Assembly (NCBI RefSeq): GCF_900005765.1
Contig: NC_041690.1
Coordinates: 2,542,001-2,606,000 of the forward strand
Length of the DNA: 64,000 nt
Source: Plasmodium relictum
Taxonomy: Eukaryota > Apicomplexa > Aconoidasida > Haemosporida > Plasmodiidae
Direction of reading: 5' to 3'
Each line of letters begins with the position of its first letter. The stretch's first letter is position 1. This document shows positions 25,531 to 36,819 of this stretch, one piece after another. Both the position numbers and the translations under genes were made by a program. The notes under the pieces were generated by a model. The model was not told the DNA's origin. It worked only from the letters and a program-made list of their open reading frames with translations, and ran no database searches.

Positions 25531-27183
25531 ATGGATGAAGAAATTTTAAAAACTTTAACTGAAAGGGAGTTAAAAAAAGTTCAATAAAATAATTATTAAT
25601 TTAATAAAAAATTATAAGAACATAGTAATAACAAAAGTTTAAATTGATATTTAAATTTGCTTTTTATTATCATATTTTTAGATAATTTTAAATGAAGCTA
25701 AAAACATATTATCTCAAAGAAAATTCACCAAAAATGAAAAAGATGAAATCTTTCAAAATAACAAAATAACAGAAAACTTTGATAACAAACAAAACGAGGA
25801 AAAATCTGGAGATAAGCCAGGATGTGATGAAAGCGAACTTATAACATATCAAAAAAAAGAATACTCAGAAAATAAAAATAATAATTTTTTTAATTTGCAA
25901 GATTTTTCACTTAAATATTCCAAAACGGTCTATTATAAAAAAATAGACATTAATAATTTAAACTTTTTTTTTTTACTTTATTTAAAAAGTTTTTATTTTA
26001 CTTTCGCTTACGTTTTTTTTTTTTAAATATTTACAGTGTGAAATAAACAATCTCAATTATGAAAATGTTGAATATGAGTTGATAATATCCTTTATAAATA
26101 CATTTAATAATGGTAATATATATATATATACTTTTGTTCACATTATATACTTTGTTATTTTTTATATATATAATGATGTTTTTAAATTATACAGAACTAA
26201 AATATCAATTAAAATTAAATAATATTAATAAACATGAGGATAAAGAAAATAGTATTATTCATAAAATGGTTAACATATTTATGGACAAACTTATTTTTTA
26301 TTGCACACATCCAATAATTTGTTTATCACAAAATAATAATAATAATAACAGTTTATTTGATAAAGAAATAACTACCCATATTGAAATTTTTTTTAGTAAT
26401 AATAAAAAAAATTAATATAAAAGTAACTTTTAAAATAATTTAAACAAGTTTCTTTTTTGTAGAACAAATAGAACAAAATAATGATACAGATATCTTATTT
26501 AAAAATTGCTTGAATCAAATACTAAAAAATATTTTTAATTTCAAACCCAATCGTAATATATTTAATATATACGTATATATTTTTAATGTTATTCCTATTT
26601 TATGATTCTTCTTAAATTTCATATGCTTTTTCATTTTGTAGTATATTATATCATAATATTTACCTCTTTTTTTTTTTTTTATATTTTTATATTTATTTTA
26701 TTTTTTCTAAATCATCCCATAGATTTTTTTAATAAAATTTTTTATCATATATATGTATGTTTTTGTTTGACTTTTTTCTTTTAATTTATAATTGATACAA
26801 TGTTATCTATTTTTTATTTTTTTGTATCTGCTTTTTATTATACTTAATGATATATTAATTTATTATCTATTTTTTTTTTTTAATAAGCTGATGATATGGC
26901 TAATTGGATCTCCAGACAAGCCTTTGTTGATCTTATTAAAATTATAATTGAAGAAAATATAAAAAGGAATGAATTATGTAATAACTAAAATAAAAGATTT
27001 ATCAGTATATATACTACCATTTCATAATTTTTAAATATATTTATTTAGGTATTATATATGCAACTGATTTAATAAAAAAAAATTATAAAAATTTAGATTT
27101 TTTTCAAGTCGATAATGTTGTTGTTCTAATAGAAATAATTCAGTATGCTATAATTTTTTTAGTTGAAAAAAAATACAATATGG

Positions 27184-27228
<45 letters not shown>

Positions 27229-27623
27229 TTTTCTTAGTCTCTTATATTTTAAGGCAAAATTATATATATATCTTTTTTTATTTATTTTAATAGAAAAATT
27301 TTTCATTTAAAGACGAAAAATGGTTTGAACATTTTGGAGACCTAGTATGTTTAAAAGAGATAAAAAAAAAATACTTAAAAAATTTTTAACATTTTTTTTT
27401 TTGTTATTTATAGTTACAATTATTAAAAAATAGTGAATGGAAAATTTTTTTAAATCAATTAATTGTAATAGAAACCTTTCTTTATGACAAAAAAAGAGAA
27501 AATGTTAAAAAAGCATTTAATGAGTTATATAAGCACAAGATTGAAGCTGCATCTATTAAAAACAGCTCCTACTCAAAATGGTTCAAAATAGAGATGCCAT
27601 TATCAATAAGTTTATTCAAATAA
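25531..27623 (+). CDS. Nine-exon gene, conserved-looking protein of unknown function
   Basis: Built by hand from phase-compatible GT/AG pairs: 25531-25578, 25682-25927, 26037-26112, 26195-26395, 26463-26552, 26888-26977, 27049-27182, 27294-27344 and 27414-27620 (stop 27621-27623), giving exactly 381 codons. Most exons are under 140 bases, so no long frame reveals the gene. After a Lys/Asp/Asn-rich N-terminus the protein is largely alpha-helical: ENVEYELIISFINTFNNELK, then ADDMANW-like DDMANWISRQAFVDLIKI, then VDNVVVLIEIIQYAIIFLVE, then NSEWKIFLNQLIVIETFLY, and a C-terminus rich in basic and aromatic residues. The repeated helix pairs suggest an ARM/HEAT-like or other helical-bundle fold; that is inference. 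I see no signal peptide. The least certain junction is the exon 2 donor (GTCTAT). Function unknown. Confidence 0.7.
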
Positions 27624-28458
27624 AGATATTCTAATAAAAAAAAATTTTAAGTATAGAAATTTATGTTTAATAATATATAAAAAAAAAAAAATTTGTAAAC
27701 ACCAACTTCATATCAAAATGTTATTCTTATAATTTTGTTCATTGTAATGAAATGACTTATAATTAATAAAATTATTATATAATAAAAATATAGGAATAAA
27801 AAAAAAAGAAAAAAAAAATGTTATGAAAAATTTACTTTTTTCTCTTAATATTTACCACACACACATGAAAAAATTGCATGTACAATATTGTTTGCATAGA
27901 TGCATATGAAAAAATAAATATTACGAATGAAATTTCTTCTTTTTTCTTCGTCTTTATTATTTTTGCTTGATAAGAGAAAAAAAAAATTATGAAATTTACA
28001 CATTTTTGTATATCAACCTATATAAAATAAATAAAAGTTATTCTAATAATTATTTTATTTAGTTTTTAAAAAAATTTTTACTGAAGAATTTAAAATACAT
28101 TTATAAAAACAATAAATATATATTACATTTACATTATTGCATCTTTTCTAGTATTTAAAAATACAATTAAAATAATTGCTATAAAATTAAATATTATATA
28201 AATAAATAGAACGAAACTAAATTGAATATAACAAAATAAATTATAATTAAACATAATATTATTCCAATAATAAAATGAAACAAAACTTAGGAAAAATAAA
28301 AATATTTAAATAAATAGTAATAAAATATTATTAAATATAATTAAGTAAAAATTTTAATATGAAAAAAGATGTGAGTAAAATATATATTAGTGAATACAAC
28401 ATTACATTAAATTTTTTTTTTTTCTTTTTCATTATATTCATATTCATAATTCTCATTT

Positions 28459-28489
<31 letters not shown>

Positions 28490-29054
28490 TTCTTTTTTTT
28501 TTTCCAAAAATTCCTTAATTCCTGTAAAATCTTTTTTTTTTTTGAGCTTTTTTTGTGTAACATCTATATAATTTTTTTTTTTTTTTTTTTTTTTTGCACG
28601 ATTTTTAATATTCTTTTTGAAGTTTCATTTTTATTTATCTTTATCATTTTTTTTATCTTTTATGAATTTATTTTATGTTTTTTTACACCATATTTTAATT
28701 TCCTTTTGTTAAAATATGACTTTTTACATAATAGTTTTATATATATATATGTGCTTTCTATTATTGCTACTTAATTGAAATAATGTACTAATAAAAGATA
28801 TAATGTCTTTTGTTTGATACTTTTAAAAATTTCATAAAGAGTTCCTTTTTCACTCCAAAATATGTAATATTACAAGGAAATTTTTTTGTTCGTAAAAGCA
28901 AAACGATTGATCCCCAATATATTAAACTTAATAACCTTTTTAATTTTAGTATATATTTTTTTTTTTTTCAGTACATGTTTGTCCTTTTCTTTTTAAAATA
29001 AAAAATATATATATATATATTTATTTATATATGTTTTTTATTTTTTTCTAAATA
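27624..29054. other. Intergenic region with a coding-like orphan segment
   Basis: AT-rich DNA between the nine-exon gene and the hydrolase, with poly-T tracts at about 28410, 28490, 28570 and 28965. The only part with coding character is 28810-28948, an ATG-less open stretch described in the findings. The rest shows nothing. Confidence 0.4.
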
Positions 29055-32000
29055 ATGTTATATGAAACTAAGATAGAATGTAAAAAAAAACTAAAGGATA
29101 TGCATGAAAACAATTACGATAGAGAATTAATGGAAAAATCATATGAATTAATAAATTTAACAAAAAATGAAAAAAAAGTAATCTCAAATGAAGAATTAGT
29201 AAGTGAAAATAATTCCAACCCTAAGAATGAGCAAAATAAAAACTTAATTAAAAATTGTAATTATGTAAATAATATGAATAACAAAGATGATTTGAAAAGT
29301 AACATTAGTAAAGAAAATAAAGAAAAAATAAAAAATGTGCAAGAAGAACTAAAAAACAGTAATAATGAAGAAAAACATGTAAAAGATAATTATATAATAT
29401 ATGATGATGGAAATCCAGAAATAAATTTTTTTATTAATAAGGATAATTTAAAAATAGCTAGATATTCCTGGAAAGTAAAAAATCCCAAAGCATACATCTT
29501 TGCCTTACATGGAATAACCTCTCATCTAAGGAATGAATATCTAAATTTTTTAGGCAGACCTCATTGGGTTGACGAAAAAAAAAAGGAAAAAAAAGAAAAG
29601 GAACAAAAAGAGAAAAAAGAAAAGGAAAAAAAAGAAAAAAAGGATAAAAAAAAAGAAAATGATAGAAATGAAAATGTTTCCAAAGGAGAATTATCAAAAA
29701 ATATAAATAAAGAAGAAATGAATTATGCAAATGATATATATAAAAGCAATACTAATCAAAATATAAAAGAAAATGCCAATTCTTTTGAATCTTTCCCTAG
29801 CAATACTCATGAAAAAATTGATCTTTATTCCACAAATTTAAATAATTGTAATCATGGAATTAAGAATAATAATTCAAATAATAATTTAAATTTTAAAGAA
29901 AACGAGAAAAACGAAATCGAATTCAATAATAGAATATGCAATGAAAAAGAAGTAAACGCTGAATTAGAAATGGATAAAAATAACTATATTTTTAATAAAA
30001 ACAAAATAGAAGCAGATAATGTAAGTGATTCCAATGAAAATAAAATAAATCAATTCTATGAAAAATCTAAATTTTTAAAAAAAAAAAAATTAAAGGAAAA
30101 AATACTAAGTTCCATATCGTCTAATAACACTATTAGTACATTTAATAATGATACAAATAATAGTAAAAAAACAAATATTGAAGAAAAGAAAGGAAAAAGT
30201 AAATTAAGTAGTATCTTTTTTAATGATTATGTTAATAAGAATACATATGAAAATATGTATAATAATAAATTTAATTATGGTGAACTCCCGAAAAACAAAA
30301 AATATTTCTCTTTTCTAAAAGTTCAGCGTTCAGCAAAAGATAAAAAAAAAAAATTTTTTCGATGTTCAAGTGCTGAAAGATTTGGTTTTTCCATTTATAG
30401 AATGAAGAAGAAAAATATGAAAAAAGAAATAAAATGTATAAGTGAAACTAATTCATTAGTAGATGAAGAAGTTTATAACTTTGATGCCTTTTCTTGTAGC
30501 TCATCGGAAGAAGATGATAAAAAGAATTTAGAAAAAAAGCTAACAATGTTTTTATCATGTTCTTCTTGTGTGTCAAATTTTATGGATGATACAAATGCAT
30601 TAAATAATAGAATAATAAGTGAAAGTTTATATAATGAATTATCTTCGAATAAAGTTATAGACGATGATAATGTATTATTAATAGATAAAAATGATACAAT
30701 AAAACAGTACGATTCTAACGTTTACTATTGTTCTATGTGTGGTATATGCAATTATTGCACTTGTGGAAATAGAAGTTTGTCTTATAAAAACAGTTGGATA
30801 GAAAAATTAAATCAAAATAACTTTTCATTTTTTGGAATTGATAACCAATCTCACGGTTTATCAGAAGGATGGCAGAATCAGAGATGTTATGTAGAAGATT
30901 TTGATAATTTCATTGCTGATGCAATTCAAGCATTAGAAATTTTTGTAAATGAATGGAAAGAAAAAAATGAATTAAAACCAATAATAATCATGGGATTATC
31001 TATGGGTGGTTGTATAGCTTTAAGAACTCTAGAAACTCTATTTAAATTAAATAAGGAATGGAAGATTTATGTGAAAGCATTAGTACTTGTTTCTCCTATG
31101 ATAAGTTTAGGAAAACAAAAAAATAAAATTACTAATAGGCTTTTAATTTCAGCTACAAAATTCCTTAAATATTTCTTTCCGCGTTTAACAGTTAATGTTA
31201 AGGAAAACAATACTTTTTACCCATGGATACAACACGATTCTCAATTAGATCCCTTGCAATATTGTGGGTCATTAAAAGTAAAAATTGCAGCTGAATGTGT
31301 AAATGCAGCTGATAACTGCTTAGATTATCATGTTCTAAAATATGTAGAAGAAAGCGATGTTGATATTATTGTCATTCAGTCTAAATATGATTGTATTGTT
31401 GACCCTACAGGTACTATTAATTTTATGAAAAAAATGGTACGTTTATGCGAAAACAAGGAAGAAATTTTAAAAGAGAATGAAAAAGAAAATGTGAAATCCA
31501 ATCAAAAATCAAGTTTAAACATTAATAAAGAAAAAGAAACTGAACTGAATGGTAACAAAAAGGTTTATAATGATATGGAAGAGGCAATTTCAAATATTTA
31601 TAAAAGTGAAGATATTAATAATATAGAAAATAATAATAATACTGATATTATCAATAATGATATTAATAATAGTAATAAAACAAATGATGAAACAATAAAC
31701 GAAATAGACTATAAAAATGAAATAAGTAATGATTCTTTAATGAATAATTATACAACCAATAACAATATTTATACAAATATAAACTCCAATGAAAAAATAA
31801 TAGAAAAAGAGGAAAGTTTAAGTAATAATTTAATAGAAATGTCAAAAAAAACTGACTTACTAGTACAGTCTAACAAAACCTCTAATTACTCTGATGTAAT
31901 AAATGAAGCTGACGAAAATTATATACTCCCCATAGAAAATATTAAAGAAAATAAAATGGAAATATGGAATTATTTTGATCATGGTTACTATAAATATTTT

Positions 32001-32171
32001 AAATTAAAAAAAAATACAAGAAATAAAAGTGATTTTTCATCTGATGAAAAAAATTTTAAAAACTTAACTATTTATATTTTAAAATATGGTTGTCATACCT
32101 TACCAATTGAGCCCAATACAAAAGAAACAGTTAATATTTTAGTTGACTGGCTTAATAATATATATGAATAA
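29055..32171 (+). CDS. Alpha/beta hydrolase, lysophospholipase (PST-A)-like, with large inserts
   Basis: Serine hydrolase of the monoacylglycerol lipase/lysophospholipase type, many copies of which exist in Plasmodium; it probably acts on lipid esters. Single exon of 1038 residues, about three times the length of the fold. The core is interrupted. YIFALHGITSHLRNEYL (H152-G, oxyanion region) comes first. A Lys/Glu/Asn-rich insert of about 400 residues follows, then FSFFGIDNQSHGLSEGW and the nucleophile elbow GLSMGG with Ser649. SKYDCIVD gives the probable acid Asp779. A second insert of about 190 residues precedes YGCHTLPIEP with catalytic His1014. All three triad members are present, so activity is plausible. 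The first insert ends in a cysteine cluster (C559, C562, C565, C568, C570). No signal peptide starts at ATG 29055; an upstream exon cannot be excluded. Confidence 0.88.
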   Translation: MLYETKIECKKKLKDMHENNYDRELMEKSYELINLTKNEKKVISNEELVSENNSNPKNEQNKNLIKNCNYVNNMNNKDDLKSNISKENKEKIKNVQEELKNSNNEEKHVKDNYIIYDDGNPEINFFINKDNLKIARYSWKVKNPKAYIFALHGITSHLRNEYLNFLGRPHWVDEKKKEKKEKEQKEKKEKEKKEKKDKKKENDRNENVSKGELSKNINKEEMNYANDIYKSNTNQNIKENANSFESFPSNTHEKIDLYSTNLNNCNHGIKNNNSNNNLNFKENEKNEIEFNNRICNEKEVNAELEMDKNNYIFNKNKIEADNVSDSNENKINQFYEKSKFLKKKKLKEKILSSISSNNTISTFNNDTNNSKKTNIEEKKGKSKLSSIFFNDYVNKNTYENMYNNKFNYGELPKNKKYFSFLKVQRSAKDKKKKFFRCSSAERFGFSIYRMKKKNMKKEIKCISETNSLVDEEVYNFDAFSCSSSEEDDKKNLEKKLTMFLSCSSCVSNFMDDTNALNNRIISESLYNELSSNKVIDDDNVLLIDKNDTIKQYDSNVYYCSMCGICNYCTCGNRSLSYKNSWIEKLNQNNFSFFGIDNQSHGLSEGWQNQRCYVEDFDNFIADAIQALEIFVNEWKEKNELKPIIIMGLSMGGCIALRTLETLFKLNKEWKIYVKALVLVSPMISLGKQKNKITNRLLISATKFLKYFFPRLTVNVKENNTFYPWIQHDSQLDPLQYCGSLKVKIAAECVNAADNCLDYHVLKYVEESDVDIIVIQSKYDCIVDPTGTINFMKKMVRLCENKEEILKENEKENVKSNQKSSLNINKEKETELNGNKKVYNDMEEAISNIYKSEDINNIENNNNTDIINNDINNSNKTNDETINEIDYKNEISNDSLMNNYTTNNNIYTNINSNEKIIEKEESLSNNLIEMSKKTDLLVQSNKTSNYSDVINEADENYILPIENIKENKMEIWNYFDHGYYKYFKLKKNTRNKSDFSSDEKNFKNLTIYILKYGCHTLPIEPNTKETVNILVDWLNNIYE

Positions 32172-33569
32172 TTGGTTGTTGTTTTTTTTTTTACTTGAAT
32201 TATTTTTAATTTCTTCAATAATATGTTTATTATTAATATTTATATATATACATAATATATATTATTCTTTTTTTACGTATATATTTATTATGAATTCTTT
32301 TTATATAGTACTATTGTTATTCTTACATTTCAAATATATATTTATATCATTATTATAATTTTTATTCTATCTTCTTTATTTTATTTTTTTTTTTGTAAAC
32401 AAAAATCATTACTTGAGTATTTTTTATTCCATTATTATGAAATATTATATATATATGTGTGTGTCTTTAAAAAAGAATAAAATGCATTAATGATAAAATT
32501 GACATCATTTTTATTTTTTATTTAAAATAAGTTTCATCACCTTTTTTTTGGTTTAATATATTTATCCATACTATTTTATTTTTATCCGTATTTTTTTTTT
32601 TTTTTTTTTGTAATTAAAAAATATTGAATATATGCTTCCCTATTATTCTTTTTTACTTTTTAAATTTTTCTTTCTTTTAAATTCAGCTAGTTTTTTATTT
32701 TTACTTGTTTTAATAAATAGTCATATATTATATAGTATCCTATATATTCTTAAAAAATTAAACTAAAATGTATTATTGTTTTTAAATTAAATTACAACTG
32801 TACATGTATTCATATTTATTGAGTCATTTTTTATTTTTTTTTAAAATGTTATAAAGCCTTATTTCAGAAACTTATATTGTTATAATTTTTTAAATTAAAT
32901 AAGAAACATATATACCTGTTATTTAAAATCTAAATTTATGTAATCAAAATATAAAAAAAAAGTATTTTTGCTTTTTTTATTATTATGTTTCATCCATTGT
33001 TCTCATATATTTCTTTGTATTATATTTTGTAATTTAAATTTTTTTTATACATTCATTTTAATGTCGCTAAGTAACATGTTTGAATTTATCTAAAAGATTT
33101 TGTAAAATTCAATTAAATGTTTCTCTTTTATAATTTTTTTCTATATAGCCGCTAAAAAATAAATTTTTTAAACTTAAAAAATTGTGAATTAAATATGTAG
33201 AAAACATAACAAATTTTATAGAAAAAACAAAATAGATGTAATCAACCAAATTTTTCTGTAAGGAAAAAAAATTTAAATTAAAAATACATTTTAAAATTTT
33301 TTTTCTTTTTCTTCATGTGATAATGAAAAAAATAAAAATTCAAAAAGAAATATTTGCTATCATAAATTTTTTTTAAATGAAAACACAATCATAATAAAAA
33401 TTTAAGAAAAAAAAAAAAAAAAGTATTTATTAAATACTTAAATTTAGTTACAATTTAACATTTTTTTTTTTTTTTGTAATATATATATATATATCTTCTA
33501 TAAATTTAAGAAAATAATTGAAAGAATAAAAAGAGAGAATTATATGCATAAGTATATAATACAAGAATC
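32172..33569. other. Intergenic region
   Basis: About 1.4 kb of AT-rich DNA between two plus-strand genes, with poly-T runs near 32590 and 33460 and a poly-A run near 33408. No gene-like frame or RNA was seen. Confidence 0.5.
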
Positions 33570-34760
33570 ATGATTAATTTGAGAATTTTTTCTTGTGGTG
33601 GGATAATTAAAAAAAATAATAAAATAATATTAATAAAAACCAACTTTAACTATTTTAGTACATTAAAAAATTATGAAAATTATTATAAATTTATACTATC
33701 GTCTAACAAAATTTGTATAGGATCTAATAGAACTTTTTTTAACCAAAATGTAAATAACAAAACTGTAAGTAAAATTATAGATAACTATACCATATATAAT
33801 AAAAAAAAGTTACTGGAAAAGTATGCAAATTTTAATTCTTTTTCCAAAAATGAATACAATGATACAAATTTATTTCGTAATTTAAAAAGAAAAGGAGAAG
33901 TGAAAAAAAACAATGAAAATGAAAATGAAAATGATAACGATAATAATAATATGAATATAAATACAAAAAAAAATGATGTAAATTATGATAATAAATATTT
34001 AAAAATGGATGATAATATTACTTACGACAAAAGTAGACAAGAAAAAAGAAACAGAATTTTCAAAAGAAATTATTTAAAAAATATGCATTCTTTGCTATTA
34101 ACTAAAAAAATTAAAGAAGCCTTAAATGGTTTGAAAAGTAAGCATAGTTATAGAATATTAATGAAAAGAATAAAAACAGAAAAAAAAAAAATAAATTATG
34201 TTTTAATAAAATATCAATTAAAAAAGGATAACTTAAAAATTAATTTCAATGAGCATATATACAGAAGAGCAATAATTAACACAAAAACTAAAATATTTAC
34301 TTTTCTAAAAAGAAATAATAATAAATCATTGATGGATATATATTATGAAGAAAAAAAAAAATATAAATTAAGAAAACAAAAATTATACGAATTACAAGAG
34401 AAGTTTATCAAAAATTCTAAAATAGCCCAATCAAGTATTAAAAAATTTTTTAAAAAATACGGATATGTTGGCTTAGCAACATATTTTATTATATTTTTAA
34501 TAACTTTTTGTTCTTCTTATTTTTTTGTCCATTATAAGTATATATCTTTATCTGATTTAAAGTATATATCAGAAAAAATGCATCTAAATAAATATATTGA
34601 TGAAGATTTACATAAAAAAATTGATTCTTTATGGGGAGAATTATTATTTGCATATATAGCTTCAAAAATATCAGAACCATTAAGAATAGTTATTACAATT
34701 CTTATTACTCCATATATTGCAAAAGTTATAAAATTAAAAAAAAAAAGTAGAATACTTTAA
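33570..34760 (+). CDS. FAM210/DUF1279-like protein, probably mitochondrial inner membrane
   Basis: Single exon of 396 residues. The C-terminal 107 residues (290-396) follow the DUF1279 (FAM210A/B) plan: an amphipathic lead FFKKYGYVGLATYF running into a first membrane span (IIFLITFCSSYFFVHY), a loop, then a small-residue patch LLFAYIASKISEPLRIVITI forming the second span, and a basic end. The consensus 'f.kYG.v.v.t...is......y..v......aYa..k...P.Ri.it...tP.i.r' is matched in order. FAM210 proteins sit in mitochondria and affect mitochondrial translation or membrane organisation. The N-terminus is rich in Ile, Lys, Asn and Ser with almost no acid over its first 30 residues, as expected of a targeting sequence. 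The middle (about 110-270) is basic and low-complexity. The domain call is by eye. Confidence 0.7.
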   Translation: MINLRIFSCGGIIKKNNKIILIKTNFNYFSTLKNYENYYKFILSSNKICIGSNRTFFNQNVNNKTVSKIIDNYTIYNKKKLLEKYANFNSFSKNEYNDTNLFRNLKRKGEVKKNNENENENDNDNNNMNINTKKNDVNYDNKYLKMDDNITYDKSRQEKRNRIFKRNYLKNMHSLLLTKKIKEALNGLKSKHSYRILMKRIKTEKKKINYVLIKYQLKKDNLKINFNEHIYRRAIINTKTKIFTFLKRNNNKSLMDIYYEEKKKYKLRKQKLYELQEKFIKNSKIAQSSIKKFFKKYGYVGLATYFIIFLITFCSSYFFVHYKYISLSDLKYISEKMHLNKYIDEDLHKKIDSLWGELLFAYIASKISEPLRIVITILITPYIAKVIKLKKKSRIL

Positions 34761-35515
34761 AGTTTATTAAGAATATATTAGTTTAATGCACTTTACATTT
34801 TTGAAATAATTAATATTTTTAATATCTAAAAAGAAAACTTTACATAGATATATATAAAAGTTAAATTGGAAACATAAAATTCATTTATATAAAGTGAATA
34901 TTTAAAATAATTTTCTTTAAGAATTATTACGTATTGTATTTTATGATATATTTCTCTTTTTAAAAAAAAAATATATATATATATTCTACGTTTGCTTTAT
35001 GATTATTTTAAAATATAAATTTTTTTAAAATATGTTATTAAATATATTTTTTTTTTTTTTTGAATAAACAACTCAAAAAAAAAAGTTGTAGATGGCGAGA
35101 AAAACATAATATAATTTCCAAATCACCAAAAATATTAAATAAAATTTGGTAGCATACAAATATACATATTTGTAAAAATAAGTTTTTATAAATACTTTCA
35201 AATAATCTTATTTTAGTTTATTAAATTTTAAAAATAATATATGAAAAAAAGTTTGTAACATAATATACTTTCTTTTTCAAAGATATACTCTAAAATGCTC
35301 TTTAAAAAAAGTACGAACTTCATATTTGTCTACATCATATTTCTACTTATATGTATATATACATTTTTTTTTTTTTAAAATAATAAAAAATACATATTGA
35401 TATTAACAAATTCAATTTTCTTTTTCCCATACTCATTTTCCTTTTTTAATATAATAAAATACATAGAATTCTACATTTTTGCACGCATGCACACACAGAA
35501 AAATAAAAGTAAAAA

Positions 35516-35549
<34 letters not shown>

Positions 35550-36819
35550 ATAAAAAAATAATAGCTTATTAAATGAAATTATAAAATCCTCATAATATGT
35601 AATATTAAAATAGGTATTAATTTTTCCCCATTTATTATTCCTTAACAAAATAAATATATGTAAGGAATTTCCTTTTTTTAATCAAAGTAAAAGGAATAAT
35701 GTACTAATTTGTTTCAAGAATAAAAATATTTAGAGAAATCTGCTGGAAATATAAATTGGTTTATTCTACCTTTGTTATATTTACATTATAATAGTCATAA
35801 TCATATATGATTTAATCAACATTTCATTTTTTATGTACATATTATTACATATGAGAATGCTTCACACGAGCATTTTTACTAAAAATTACTTTTATTTATT
35901 TAAATAGCCTCCATTTATACATTTATATTTTTAATCACATCAAAAAATATTATTTTTTTCTTTTTTATTTTATTACTCAATTTCTTGTTTTTTAATCTTT
36001 TTTTTTTTTTTTTTTAACTATATATTTTTTTTTTTTAATTTTTTTTTTTTTTCTTTGCGCACATAGAAAATTTCAGTTTACATTATATTAATAGAAACGT
36101 AAATAAATAATTTTCAAAAAAATTCACAATTCTAATTTATTTAAAATGACAATTAGAAAAATCACCGCGGCAAATACTAATTAGAACAAAAAAAATAGTG
36201 ATTATAAATATTATTAACATTTTATTTAATACATTTATTTTGTTTTTCTTATAAATTAAAAAATTTTATTTAGATTATTGAGAGGGAATATATATATTTT
36301 TTGATATATATGAATAATATACGAATATTAATAATGTTTTTAGTAATTTTTATATAAACAAAAAAAAAAAATAGTAACTTTATTGTGTATATAAATAGAT
36401 AATATGTTTATATATAAATGTATATATATATAAATATATAAAAAAAAAAAATTATTAAAAATATTTAGCACAACTTGTAAAATTATAAAAAATTATTAAA
36501 AAGTTTTTAAGAATTATATTTTTCATTTAAAATTTACTATATTTAAACTTTTTTATTTTTTAATATGTTCCCCAAAAAAAAAAGGAAAAAAAGTAAGGAA
36601 ATAATAAATGATACATAGCTATATTTTTAAGTAGAAATGTTAAAAAAAGTATATTTTGAAAAGCACTTTTTTTTAAATATATAATTATTACAAATGTTTT
36701 TTGAAAATATATAAAAATAAAGTTAATGTTATTTTATTATTTTTCCATAAATTAGGTTTTTTTCTTTTTAATTTTTTTTTATTATATATTACTTTTTTGC
36801 TTTTTTTTTTAAAAAAAAA
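34761..36819. other. Intergenic region
   Basis: About 2 kb of AT-rich DNA with a (TA)n run near 35519-35547 and poly-T blocks around 36000-36055. A minus-strand frame at 35433-35648 is mostly Ile/Tyr from the TA run and is not convincing. A small GC-rich spot containing CCGCGG lies near 36164. No gene was recognised. Confidence 0.45.

Noticed and set aside
28359-28774. Two overlapping plus-strand frames rich in Phe and Ile
   Set aside because: They are translations of poly-T and TA tracts without coding-like composition.
35433-35648. 71-codon minus-strand frame
   Set aside because: Much of it is Ile-Tyr repeats translated from a (TA)n run, with no conserved-looking core and no family similarity.
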